A stretch of 64,000 nt of DNA, taken from contig CP099977.1 of NCBI GenBank assembly GCA_024372495.1, forward strand, positions 2,914,001 to 2,978,000, in the 5' to 3' direction. The notes below the pieces were generated by a model. It ran no database searches and was not told the DNA's origin. It saw nothing but the letters and a program-made list of their open reading frames with translations. Positions 9,321 to 17,294 of this stretch are shown one piece after another. The position numbers and the translations under genes were made by a program. Every line of letters starts with the position of its first letter. Within the stretch, counting starts at the first letter, position 1. This stretch comes from Pseudarthrobacter sp. Fe7. GTDB lineage: Bacteria; Actinomycetota; Actinomycetes; Actinomycetales; Micrococcaceae.

Positions 9321-9830
9321 TTGCAAATTACCGCACGCATGGCAGATGTCGCAGTGGCAGCAGGCGTCTCAGTGGCGACCGTTTCTAATGTCCTCAACCA
9401 GCCGGACATTGTCGCTCCCCGTACACGCGAGAAAGTAAGAGAGGCAATACGCGCCCTGCAATACACGCCGGTCGCGCAGGTGGCCCGTCCTCCGGAAAAA
9501 AACCAGCGGACGTGCCAGCCCAAACCGAACTCCGCCCCGGCGAACGAGTGGGGAAGGCACAACTTTTCAAAAACGAAACCGGCCGCTCACATCAACCCAT
9601 ATTTCACTGCCGATCAGGCTGCCCAGGTCCGTGCGGCACTTCAGGCCGCCGGGCCGGGGGAAGGCTATGCCTCGCTCTCTGATCTAGTGGTTGCCGCGAC
9701 GATGGAGGAAGTCAAGCGACTGCAACGCAAGTACAACGAGGGGCGGACTTGGCCCGGAATACCTGCAGGGAAGATCCGGCGGGGACGGCCCACCCTCGGT
9801 GAAGCCACGACGCGCAAGGAGTCACTGTGA
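9321..9830 (+). CDS. LacI-type HTH fused to a ribbon-helix-helix, partition-like domain
   Basis: This 169-residue protein begins with a LacI-family DNA-binding head (ADVAVAAGVS, VATVSNVLNQP, then the hinge-side helix to about residue 52). Instead of a sugar-binding domain it has a basic linker and a C-terminal part (about residues 90-165) with LSDLVVAATMEEVKRLQ, then KYNEGR and a GRPTLG tail. That ending resembles the small ParB/ParG-like ribbon-helix-helix proteins of actinobacterial plasmids. TTG 9321 has GGAG 5 bp upstream; ATG 9339 is an alternative start. The next ORF overlaps by GTGA. A regulatory or partition role is inferred from domains only. Confidence 0.7.
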   Translation: MQITARMADVAVAAGVSVATVSNVLNQPDIVAPRTREKVREAIRALQYTPVAQVARPPEKNQRTCQPKPNSAPANEWGRHNFSKTKPAAHINPYFTADQAAQVRAALQAAGPGEGYASLSDLVVAATMEEVKRLQRKYNEGRTWPGIPAGKIRRGRPTLGEATTRKESL

Positions 9831-10144
9831 CCCTGCAAAACACTCAAAAGACAAATGCCCCTCATCTGCGGAAAGACGGCCGATCCACAGCCACGAGTGC
9901 GGACAGCACCGGTCTCGCTGCCAAGGCTGGCGCCGCCAAGCGAGGTTTGTGGCCGTCTGCACCAAACCAGTCCACCCTCTGGGTTGGCGCGGAGCGGCTG
10001 TCGGGGTTGCGATGGGGATTCGTCAGAAGGACCGCCCCCAGGTCAGCAGCCCAGACGCCGCGTGCAGCTCTGGTGATGCATGGCTTGGCCGCCGACAAAG
10101 AGGAGCTTGCCGCTTGCGTGTATGGTCACGTCGTCTGGAAGTAG
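9827..10144 (+). CDS. Small basic hypothetical protein coupled to the HTH-RHH gene
   Basis: This 105-residue ORF starts at GTG 9827 inside a GTGA overlap with the previous gene, which is the main support for it. The product is rich in Arg, Lys, Ala and Ser with no membrane segment, signal peptide or recognised motif. It overlaps the 3' end of the convergent CHY zinc-finger gene by 19 bp. It could be a real coupled partner, a frameshift-scrambled product, or chance reading. I do not recognise it. Confidence 0.35.
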   Translation: MTLQNTQKTNAPHLRKDGRSTATSADSTGLAAKAGAAKRGLWPSAPNQSTLWVGAERLSGLRWGFVRRTAPRSAAQTPRAALVMHGLAADKEELAACVYGHVVWK

Positions 10145-10440
10145 AGGTGGGTGTGGGCGGCACACCGTTCGTTAAGGCGAACACCGCAGCTAGGGCACAG
10201 TGTGGTTGCCAGGTAAGAGTGGACAGACATTTCGCAGTCGCATACACCGCACAGGACTGTTGGCTCCGCCCACTGGCTTCTGGGCCATGTTTGGAGTTCG
10301 TGATCTGACTCCTCCTCGTGACAGAGATGACAGGGATAGTACCGAAGACAACACCTGAACTTTATGGCTATCACGTCTTTTTCGGTGTGGTAGTGAATGC
10401 AGCGGGTTTGGTCGTCCACGGTTCTGCCGAAGATCCTCAT
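10126..10440 (-). CDS. CHY-type zinc finger protein
   Basis: This 104-residue soluble protein carries a CHY zinc-finger pattern. The sequence CIHYHTEKDVIAIKF opens the domain, followed by CCLRYYPCHLCHEE, then CGVCDCEM and CPSCGVRLN, giving the Cys/His pairs expected for three zinc sites in the family. Known relatives include yeast Hot13, linked to redox or zinc handling, and bacterial copies of unknown job. It begins in an ATGA overlap with bioY, so the two are translationally coupled. The pairing might mean control or assembly of the transporter, but that is inference. Confidence 0.85.
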   Translation of the reverse strand: MRIFGRTVDDQTRCIHYHTEKDVIAIKFRCCLRYYPCHLCHEEESDHELQTWPRSQWAEPTVLCGVCDCEMSVHSYLATTLCPSCGVRLNERCAAHTHLYFQTT

Positions 10441-11099
10441 GGCTGTGATCTGCCTGCTCGCTTCACGCGGCGCACAAGGACATCCGGAAAGGCCCGGTGC
10501 GCGGCCACCGCCGCAACAGCTGCCACGGCGTCCTTCGCGATATCGCCCGGATAGAAGACAACGTCAGTCGCGATGGCAGCCTGCCACGAGAGCTTGAGGT
10601 TCACCATCATCCCGAGCACGCCTGGCATGTGCGAGGCGATCACGGTAACCACGATCGCAGCGAGGAAGAACCAGAGGCCGCGCCGCTTCGCCGGGAGACG
10701 CCGGATGATCTGCTCCGCGGCAATACCGACGAGCAGGGCGGCTAGGAAGAAACCCACGATGTAACCCGCAGATCCTCCCACGAGGACCGACAGCCCTGCC
10801 CGGCCGCCCGAGAAAATCGGCAGCCCCGCGAACGCAAGAAGAAGATACAGTGCAACCGCGGCGGGGGCGCGGGAACCGCCGAGCACGAGGCCGGTCAGCA
10901 TGACAGCGAGGGTCTGCAGCGTGATGGGCACCCCGAAGCTGCCGACGGGGATGCCAGGGACGATCGCCGAGACCGCGATGATGGCAGCGAAGACAGATAC
11001 CAAAGCCAGCGACTGCGCGTCCCACAACCGGCCGGACGCCCGGGGGCTGGTCTCGGCCGGGCAGTGGGCTGCTGGCGTCGGGGTCGTCGGGTGGGCCAT
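10437..11099 (-). CDS. bioY: BioY biotin transporter substrate-binding (S) component
   Basis: This 220-residue integral membrane protein of the BioY family binds and imports biotin, alone or with ECF energy-coupling proteins. About six hydrophobic segments are seen, with the family pattern VGSFGVPITLQTL near residue 54 and GGSAGYIVGF near residue 108. A hydrophilic N-terminal tail of about 30 residues precedes the first segment. No bioM/bioN genes are nearby, so either a shared ECF module or solo transport is needed. The downstream CHY zinc-finger gene overlaps it. The start at 11099 has AGGAGG just upstream on the minus strand. Confidence 0.93.
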   Translation of the reverse strand: MAHPTTPTPAAHCPAETSPRASGRLWDAQSLALVSVFAAIIAVSAIVPGIPVGSFGVPITLQTLAVMLTGLVLGGSRAPAAVALYLLLAFAGLPIFSGGRAGLSVLVGGSAGYIVGFFLAALLVGIAAEQIIRRLPAKRRGLWFFLAAIVVTVIASHMPGVLGMMVNLKLSWQAAIATDVVFYPGDIAKDAVAAVAAVAAHRAFPDVLVRRVKRAGRSQP

Positions 11100-11195
11100 G
11101 GTTCCTCCTGGTGGACTGGGGCGGCGTTCTCCTGAAGAAGGCTACGCATCCCCATCCCCGGCCGTTTTGTAGAAAACCCACCAGCATGCAAGGAG

Positions 11196-11330
11196 ATGCT
11201 TATTAACGCAGCCCTCCACAACAGCAGCGGCTACCAAAGCGACTTCATCTTCATCGCCAGCGCATGGCTGTTCGGCTCCGTGGCCCTGGCCATCTTCGGC
11301 CCCGCACCCGGCACGCACGCCTCGCACTGA
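11196..11330 (+). CDS. Small single-span membrane peptide, unusual start
   Basis: A 44-residue ORF with strong GC3 coding character contains one hydrophobic segment (FIFIASAWLFGSVALAIFG). The ribosome binding site AGGAG directly abuts ATG 11196, leaving no spacer; the ATT codon at 11202 would have a normal 6-nt spacer, so a non-ATG start is possible. It is divergent from bioY. I do not recognise a family. Small membrane peptides of this size are often missed, and the codon pattern argues against chance, but no homology is visible. Confidence 0.45.
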   Translation: MLINAALHNSSGYQSDFIFIASAWLFGSVALAIFGPAPGTHASH

Positions 11331-11549
11331 CCGGCGCAAACCCCGCCGCCGGCCTCTCAGACGAACCGGCGGCGGTCACCGCGAACGCCAAGGGCCAGCA
11401 CAACTAGCTCGGCAGGCCGCCGCTGCGCGTTGCCAGTGGCACCTACCCTTAAGAACCTGTCAACAGTAAAAGCGCCCGAAGGCCGGTATTTTTGGAGGCT
11501 GCCGGGTTGCCGGCGAACGGAAGCAATCGCCTTCCAGCCTGACAAACGG

Positions 11550-11580
11550 GGCGGGTGTCCCGTCTGGGGGGACACCCGCC
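11550..11580 (-). terminator. Hairpin terminator downstream of the ABM-like gene
   Basis: A perfect 12-bp stem (GGCGGGTGTCCC at 11550-11561 and its complement at 11569-11580) with a 7-nt loop lies 12 bp beyond the stop of the minus-strand gene. On that strand it is followed only by CCGTTTGTC, so the T-tract is weak. Confidence 0.7.
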
Positions 11581-11592
11581 AGACCATCTCAC

Positions 11593-11856
11593 CTACTCGA
11601 AGAATTCAATCCGCGGTTCGCCTTGGACGCCGCCGCGCTGCAGCGCCTCCCGAAGGTCTTCCCTGGCGAAGAAAGCCCGCGCAGCATCCACACTGTTGAA
11701 ATGATGGATGACCAGGACATTGTCCGGGTCATCTGCCATCCTGTGCACCGATTCTTCGGTGACGCCGCCCTCCTTTTGCATGTCGGCGACTGAGTCGTAA
11801 ACCTTCCGCCACGCGTCGTAGTCCGCCACCCGGTGCAGGATTAGTGACAAAGCCAT
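11593..11856 (-). CDS. Small dimeric alpha-beta barrel protein (ABM/cyclase-like)
   Basis: This 87-residue protein matches the ferredoxin-like dimeric alpha-beta barrel fold used by antibiotic-biosynthesis monooxygenases and related small enzymes: HRVADYDAWRKVYDS, then VHRMADDPDNVLVIHHF, then a helix SVDAARAFFA and a final strand. I start at ATG 11856 (MALSL) because GGAG lies 7 bp upstream; an earlier ATG adds six residues without support. It stands alone with its own terminator. The reaction, if any, is unknown; stress or heme-related roles are seen in relatives. Confidence 0.7.
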   Translation of the reverse strand: MALSLILHRVADYDAWRKVYDSVADMQKEGGVTEESVHRMADDPDNVLVIHHFNSVDAARAFFAREDLREALQRGGVQGEPRIEFFE

Positions 11857-12216
11857 GATGTTGCTCCTTCTCATCTACTGCTTCTGCCATCCAAAGGAAC
11901 GGGGCAGGTTTGTCCCGCTCATGGCCGTGATACTCCTGGCCCCTATCACCTGTCAATGGACTATCCGGGCAGGTAGCACCCCGGATCCGGTCCGGATCCC
12001 CACGTACTCCTCGACCCCGTCGGCTTCTTCTTCCGGCCGAACAGTCCCGTCGGAGGATCCGGTTCGCGCAGAACTAACTGCTCAGCTCCGATGCGGGCGA
12101 CTGTCGGCAACCGCAAGAATCCCCCATTTATTTGCAGAACGGCGGCAGATCTTATCCCCGAGTGACTTCAAGTCAGTTCGATGCATCGAGGCAGTGCCGG
12201 CTCCTAGGATGAACGG
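11857..12216. other. Intergenic, no gene seen
   Basis: These 360 bases separate two divergent genes. I see no ORF with coding bias, no clear hairpin terminator and no RNA gene. The region must carry promoters for both neighbours; an AGGA ribosome binding site for the plus-strand gene is at its right end. Confidence 0.5.
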
Positions 12217-13142
12217 GTGGACCTTTCCCATCTGGGTGCGCCGAACGGGCCGATGATTCGCGTACACGGCGGGTATGCCAACCGGATGTACCGGCTCGAC
12301 ACGGATCAGGGGTCGTTCGCGGTAAAGGAAATAAACCTCGACGACCGAAGCTGGACGTACCGCATCGAGGACGTATTCAGGTTTGAACAGGCGGCCTTCG
12401 CTGCAGGCATTCCCATGCCAGAGCCGATCTCGGCCAGCCAGTCCACGCTCGTTCACCGTTGGGTCGAAGGCGAGAAGGTGCCCGAAGCGCCCGTATCGGC
12501 GGCGTACGCGTTTGAGATCGGCGAGATCCTGGCGCGCATCCACGCACTCGACGTCGCGTGGCCCCATGCGCCGGTCGAGGACCCGACGTCGAAGGACTGG
12601 TCCGAGCTCGCCGCACGGGCGGCGGAAACCGGACAGCCATGGGCTGAGGAGCTCACTACTCACGTCGAGACGTTCCTCAAGATTGCCCACTTCGTCGACA
12701 CCTGCGAACGGCCAGGCCCCGCCGTGCTGACCCACAGGGACATCCACCCGTGGAACCTCCTCGCCCAGGAGGGCCGGCCGGTGGTGCTCGACTGGGAACT
12801 CTCGGGGATGCTCGACCTGTCCAGTGAGCTCGGCTCGACCGCGCTGAGCCTCGCGAAGAAGCCCGGCTTCGATGACATCAAGCCCGCCATTTTCCGTTCG
12901 GTCCTCGAGGGCTATGTCAAAGGTGGCGGAGTGCTGCCGCCGTCAGGTCAAGCTGGTTTGTGTTCATGATCGGCGGCTGGCTGGGGCACACAAGGTGGAA
13001 CATCCTCCTGTTCCTTGCCGGTGTCGAGACGAGCACCGGACCTGACCTCGCGCTGTCGCACGAATCTGTGCGCAACGGGCTGCGCGGCCTTCCCGACCTG
13101 TTCGGCCGACTTCCGCAGCTTGAGGCGCTGGTGCGACAGTGA
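12217..13142 (+). CDS. Aminoglycoside phosphotransferase (APH)-family kinase, frameshift near 12950
   Basis: This soluble kinase-fold protein has the APH catalytic motif LTHRDIHPWNLL (about residue 172) and the DFG-equivalent VVLDWELSG. A Gly-rich nucleotide loop is near HGGYANRMY. Starts at GTG 12217 with AGGA 8 bp upstream. The first frame ends after residue 250, and the natural C-terminus continues in another frame (WFVFMIGGWLGHT through PQLEALVRQ, to 13142). One base is missing around 12946-12951. Corrected length is about 308 residues. Substrates of such proteins range from antibiotics to sugars and choline; this one cannot be assigned. Confidence 0.82.
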
Positions 13143-13605
13143 TCTGCGTGGGTGCTTGCACGCGGCATAAGGTGCGCTCCCGGTTCCACTCGCGACGTCG
13201 TTATATGACCTTTCCGAACTGTGGGCGTTCGAAGCACCGCGGGGTGGAGCGAGGGCCTCGGGGCCGCCAGTCCACAGAATGTCAGTTAGGCCCTCTATCC
13301 AGGAAACGCCGTCGTTCAAGGTGGAGAGAAACCGGCTTGGCGGACCCTTATGTCTGATACGTCTGGCCGCGGGCGGAATCTGGGTGTCGGACGAAGAACT
13401 CAGGGGTCGAAGAGGGATCGTCATGATGCAAGCGTTGTTTGGGGTGTGCGGCTCTGCTCCGCGCAAGGACCGGGCCTGTCATGAGTTCAGCGTCCCAAGG
13501 GTTATCCGGACTGGTGACGGGACTGTGTGGCGGCTCCGATGATGTTCGGGTCTAAAGTTCACTAAGAGGACGCTTATGAGAACCGCTGAGCGCTCAGAAG
13601 GAGAC
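13143..13605. other. Intergenic, no gene seen
   Basis: No ORF with convincing codon bias on either strand. The right end holds the AAGGAG ribosome binding site of the next gene (13598-13603). Confidence 0.45.
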
Positions 13606-13608
13606 ATG

Positions 13609-13998
13609 ATGACTGACACCGATAAGAACCGGCCGGACATCTTTACGCGTTTCACCACTAGAACGGCGAAAGTCCTCGGCCACGCCTGGGTATTTGTCGT
13701 GGCTGTTGCCGTATTGATTATCTGGGCCTTGACCGGGCCACTGCTCGGATTTTCGGACACGTGGCAGCTGGTCATCAATACCAGCACGACAATCGTGACA
13801 TTCCTGATGGTGTTCATCATCCAGAACACCCAAAACAGGGACACCGCAGCCCTGCACGTGAAACTCGATGCCCTGATGCTCGAGCTCAAGATCAGCAACG
13901 CGAAACTGTATGAGGCCGAAGAGGAAGGCGAGAAAGAAATAGAGCGACAGCGCCGCCGGATCGAGGAAGCCGCCGAAGAAGGCAACTCACCCCGATGA
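13609..13998 (+). CDS. Low-affinity iron permease (FET4-like) family protein
   Basis: This roughly 129-residue membrane protein has the family's two adjacent hydrophobic helices (HAWVFVVAVAVLIIWALTG and TTIVTFLMVFIIQNTQNRDT), the latter ending in the typical QNTQNRD motif. A charged C-terminal coiled coil (KLDALMLELKISNAKLYE onward, Glu/Lys/Arg rich) follows. Two adjacent ATGs occur at 13606 and 13609; the second is 5 bp from AAGGAG and is preferred. Bacterial members are named after yeast Fet4 but transport has rarely been shown, so metal import is only suggested. No metal regulator is adjacent. Confidence 0.85.
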   Translation: MTDTDKNRPDIFTRFTTRTAKVLGHAWVFVVAVAVLIIWALTGPLLGFSDTWQLVINTSTTIVTFLMVFIIQNTQNRDTAALHVKLDALMLELKISNAKLYEAEEEGEKEIERQRRRIEEAAEEGNSPR

Positions 13999-14353
13999 CG
14001 GCTTGCGGACTGTGACGAACCAGCCGCGAGAAGTTCCTGAACCTATTGGATGGAGCCTCATTCCTTCGCGGCGCGATCAGTCCTACGCCACATCAGCATT
14101 TCCGGCCGGCTCGCCACAAGCGCCGCCCCGGTCAAAGGTCCCCCGGTCCTTTGCCGCTGCAGTGCAGCCATGTTCTGTCTTCTGCGGGGGGAACGCGGAC
14201 TGATCACGAATCCGGGCCAGCCTGCTGAACGAGTATCCCGGTCGGCGACGTTAAGGGGCGCACCCATTTGGAGCCCACCGCACCAAAGAATGTTGGCCAA
14301 AGGATTCGGTGACCTGCGGCTATGCCGCCCGGCAGAGTTCGGCGTGGTGTGGG
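13999..14353. other. Convergent intergenic region, no gene seen
   Basis: This stretch lies between the iron-permease-like gene and the 3' end of a minus-strand membrane gene. ORFs here lack coding bias and recognised motifs. I see no perfect terminator hairpin. Confidence 0.4.
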
Positions 14354-14989
14354 TTAGTGGTGGTGGCTGGCCGGAGGGTTCAACTTCGGCGTGGTGTTGA
14401 CGTGTTCTCCGTGTGGGACGGCATGCTGGCCGGCGGCGGTCGCAGCGAGTCCGGGGCTGGCGATGGCGGCGACAGCGACGGCGCCGGCAAAGGTGGCCAT
14501 CAGCAGGGGGCCAGCAGCCGGACGTCTCTTGTCCGGGCGGCTTTGACGTGCCAGCCACCCCACGCAAGCGAGGAGGATCAATTCCAGCGCTGCGGCGCTC
14601 AGCGCAGCCCCGTCCAAGGAACGCGCGGATTCTCCGGCCCACCAGATACCGTGGGCGACCGATGCCAGGTGCAGGAACACAGCGACCGGGGCGACCCGGA
14701 GGATCACCCACGGCCAAGCCGGGGCGCCGTGGCGCAGACAACGCACCGCCCATCCGATCAGTGCCGTACCCCAGAGCCCGGCAATGATTGTTCCAGTCAA
14801 TGCCCAGGGACTTGCGGTGGCCGTGGTGAGCAGGGTGGAACAGATCCCGAAGCTGACGGTTGCGGCGCCCAGGCCGGCGAACGCGGAATAGACCACGACG
14901 GCCTCGGGCAGAAGGCCACCGCGGCCCGGGGCTGCATCCCGGTGAGCTCTGACCCCGACCGATGCCCCCGCCGCGGCGGCGGGGTTCAT
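14354..14989 (-). CDS. Multi-spanning membrane protein with His-rich tail
   Basis: This 211-residue hypothetical protein has five or six hydrophobic segments, starting at VVVYSAFAGLGAATVSFG, and a C-terminal tail with scattered His and a terminal HHH. The start ATG 14989 overlaps the stop of the preceding DUF4383 gene (ATGA), so they form a two-gene operon. A final segment (PLLMATFAGAVAVAAIASPG) precedes the His-rich end, which could bind metal, but that is speculation. I do not recognise a characterised family. Confidence 0.65.
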   Translation of the reverse strand: MNPAAAAGASVGVRAHRDAAPGRGGLLPEAVVVYSAFAGLGAATVSFGICSTLLTTATASPWALTGTIIAGLWGTALIGWAVRCLRHGAPAWPWVILRVAPVAVFLHLASVAHGIWWAGESARSLDGAALSAAALELILLACVGWLARQSRPDKRRPAAGPLLMATFAGAVAVAAIASPGLAATAAGQHAVPHGEHVNTTPKLNPPASHHH

Positions 14990-15408
14990 ACCTCGTTCAC
15001 CCGGACGGTTGGGCGGCGGATGACGGTCTTGTCCTGGGAGAGTCCGACACCGAGCAGGAGGACAGCGCTGGCCAGGTGCAGCACATTGTCCGCGCCATTG
15101 AGGGCGATGATGTTCACCGCGCTGTCCAGCAGGAACAAGCCTACGATTCCGACCAGGAGATACACGGCCCCGACCGCAGTGTTCACCGACCGCGCCAGCG
15201 GGACGGACTTCAAGCCGGAGACCAGCAACGCGGCGCCGATGGCAAGGTGAATGACGTTATGTAGAGGGTTCACCGCGAAGATGATCAGGTCCGCCCCTTC
15301 GGTGGCGAAGAACCCGATCCCGGAGGTAACGGCGAAACCGGCAATGCCAACCAGGAGATACACGGCACCGAAAACGGTACCCAAGAGCCTGTTGGGAGAT
15401 GTACGCAT
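14986..15408 (-). CDS. DUF4383 membrane protein
   Basis: This 140-residue protein has four membrane segments arranged as a tandem pair, each ending in the DUF4383 signature: NPLHNVIHLAIGAALL and GADNVLHLASAVLLL. I start at ATG 15408 (MRTSPN); the longer open frame upstream has no better start. It is translationally coupled to the downstream membrane gene. DUF4383 proteins are common in actinobacteria and have no assigned function. Confidence 0.85.
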   Translation of the reverse strand: MRTSPNRLLGTVFGAVYLLVGIAGFAVTSGIGFFATEGADLIIFAVNPLHNVIHLAIGAALLVSGLKSVPLARSVNTAVGAVYLLVGIVGLFLLDSAVNIIALNGADNVLHLASAVLLLGVGLSQDKTVIRRPTVRVNEV

Positions 15409-15684
15409 GAGTAACCAAACCCTTCCAAAACGTGGACCCTGGCGAGGATACGAAACCAAGGGCCCGCTGGATCGGACTCCCGGACGGGAACCCTGACCAT
15501 GATTCGTCGTCCCAGGCTCCCCGGATGGGCCCGGGCGCCCGGCCGAGAACCCATCGCCGGGTTCAGGTGTCAGGCCCTTGCCGCTTCCGGCCGGGGGATG
15601 ACCCGTCCGGGGAGGCATCGGGGACGAATCACCACTTGCAGGGGCGATAACGTATCGGCCAGAACCATTTGGAAAGGTGCTCTC

Positions 15685-16320
15685 GTGACGGGACCAGGAA
15701 CCCAGGTGCCACCATCGCCCACACGCCGCCCTCTTATGACAGTGGTAGCGGCAGTTTCGATGCTGGTCCTTGCAGGATGCAGTGCCGGTCCGGGTAACCC
15801 CGTGCCCGGTCCGGGTACGTCGGCAGCGGCCTCAGCCGTGGCAGCTTCCCCTACAGCTTCGCCGCCGGCCGATATTCCGGCTGCGGACGCTGGTGGGCCT
15901 TCGGCGGCGGCGTTGATGGTATGCGGGGCAGAAACCCAGGGCAACATCGGCCGGATCCTGGCGCTCTCCACCGTTCCCGGGACCACGGCGTCCTGGGCCG
16001 ACAAAATTTACACCTGCACCTACGCGCTCCCCGCAGGGTCCCTCGTGCTCTCGGTCAAAGAAGCCGCCGAGCCTGATGCTGCCCGTGCCGATTTCCATGA
16101 CCTCCAGCGGACCACGCCTGGGTCCGCCCCGATCGAAGGATTGGCGAACCTCGGGTTTCCGGCGTTCCAAACCCCCGCCTCCGCCGTTTTCACAAAAGAC
16201 AACTTTGTGTTGACCGTGGACGCGGCTGCCCTGCCGGAAATCCTGGGACCCAATCAGGTCACCCGCGCCGCCTTCGCGTACCAGGTCGCCACTACGGTAC
16301 TTGCGTGCTGGTCCGAATAA
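15685..16320 (+). CDS. Secreted lipoprotein of unknown function
   Basis: This 211-residue product starts at GTG 15685 with GGAAAGG 7 bp upstream. A basic N-region (TRRP), a hydrophobic core and the lipobox LAGC show lipid anchoring. A Pro/Ala/Ser-rich linker (about 40 residues) leads to a folded part with three Cys (MVCGAE, IYTCTY, LACWSE), which could form disulfides outside the cell. It heads a set of four same-strand genes for exported proteins. I do not recognise the domain. Confidence 0.72.
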   Translation: MTGPGTQVPPSPTRRPLMTVVAAVSMLVLAGCSAGPGNPVPGPGTSAAASAVAASPTASPPADIPAADAGGPSAAALMVCGAETQGNIGRILALSTVPGTTASWADKIYTCTYALPAGSLVLSVKEAAEPDAARADFHDLQRTTPGSAPIEGLANLGFPAFQTPASAVFTKDNFVLTVDAAALPEILGPNQVTRAAFAYQVATTVLACWSE

Positions 16321-16446
16321 CACCTCGTTCCCCGGCAGGAAACCCATGTCCAACGCTTGGGGACAGGGCAAATTCGGGTGCCGATGAGAATCCGAAAAGA
16401 TTTTCCTGGTTGTGACCCGTCCGTGATCTGGAGCACAACGAAGTAC

Positions 16447-16473
16447 TGACGTCACAGTCATGGGCGCGCCCAT
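16447..16473 (+). promoter_or_regulatory. Two adjacent palindromes upstream of the CHRD gene
   Basis: TGACGTCA (16447-16454) and ATGGGCGCGCCCAT (16460-16473, perfect 14 bp) lie in tandem 37-63 bp before the CHRD start codon. Their position suits regulator binding near the promoter. The protein that would bind is unknown. Confidence 0.35.
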
Positions 16474-16509
16474 CAGGGGAGTGTTCATTGTCAATGGAGG
16501 AAATACGTC

Positions 16510-17259
16510 ATGAAGAAATCCGCTTTCCTGATTGCCCCGGCCCTTGCCCTGGGCGCCCTCGCGCTCGCCACCAGCCCCGCCCTCGCCGCGGACAGCACGA
16601 ACTACCAGGCAAACCTCGCTGCTATCAACGGCAGCAACGCCTCCGGAACCGTCATGGTCACCGTCAACGGTGACCAGGCAACGGTCACGGAGAAGGTCTC
16701 CGGGCTTGCCGCCATGTTCAATGGCAGCCCCTACCCGCACGTCCAACACATCCATATCGGCGCGAAGGGCACCTGCCCTGACATGTCCGCCGATACCAGC
16801 AAGGACGGCGTGATCAGCACCACCGAAGGCGCCCCCTTCTACGGTGGGATCGGCGCCACCTTGTCCACCACCGGTGACACCAGTCCCGCCGCCGGGACTG
16901 ATCTGAAAGTCGCAGGCATGGGCGCCTCCTACACTTATCAGCGGACCTTCGCCCTTGATGCCAAGACCGCCGATTCACTCAAGGCCGGTACCGCCGTCGT
17001 CGTCGTCCATGGCCTGGACCCGGCAACGCTGCCTGCCGCGGCGCAGAAGGAACCCAGCGACCTCGTCCCGTCCCTGCCCCTGGCGGCGACCTCACCGGCC
17101 CTGTGCGGGACCCTGACGGCAATGCCCGCCGGCGCGCCCGGCACCGGCCTGGCCACCCCCACCCCGGCCGGCCCTGACCTGGGCCTGCTCGCGGCCGGCG
17201 GCGGCCTCGTCCTGGCAGCCGGAGGAGCCTACGCACTCCGCAAGAAGATCGCAGCCTAA
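16510..17259 (+). CDS. Secreted CHRD-domain protein with C-terminal anchor
   Basis: This 249-residue exported protein has an N-terminal signal peptide ending near ALAADS. The body matches the CHRD domain seen in bacterial surface proteins: YPHVQHIHIGAKGTCP in the middle and VVVVHGLDP near residue 160. A Pro/Gly-rich stretch then leads to a hydrophobic segment (LGLLAAGGGLVLAAGGAYAL) and a basic tail RKK, the layout of a sortase-type wall anchor, although no LPxTG is present; LATPTPAG is the nearest candidate. GGAGG lies upstream of ATG. A sortase gene starts 35 bp downstream, so I infer an enzyme-substrate pair. Confidence 0.82.
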   Translation: MKKSAFLIAPALALGALALATSPALAADSTNYQANLAAINGSNASGTVMVTVNGDQATVTEKVSGLAAMFNGSPYPHVQHIHIGAKGTCPDMSADTSKDGVISTTEGAPFYGGIGATLSTTGDTSPAAGTDLKVAGMGASYTYQRTFALDAKTADSLKAGTAVVVVHGLDPATLPAAAQKEPSDLVPSLPLAATSPALCGTLTAMPAGAPGTGLATPTPAGPDLGLLAAGGGLVLAAGGAYALRKKIAA

Positions 17260-17294
17260 GGTCTCAGGAAGCGAGAGAGAGATTCAGGGACCTG

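Noticed and set aside
16510-17259. Canonical LPxTG sorting signal in the CHRD protein
   Set aside because: No LPxTG, NPxTG or LAxTG is present before the anchor helix; only LATPTPAG can be offered as a candidate.
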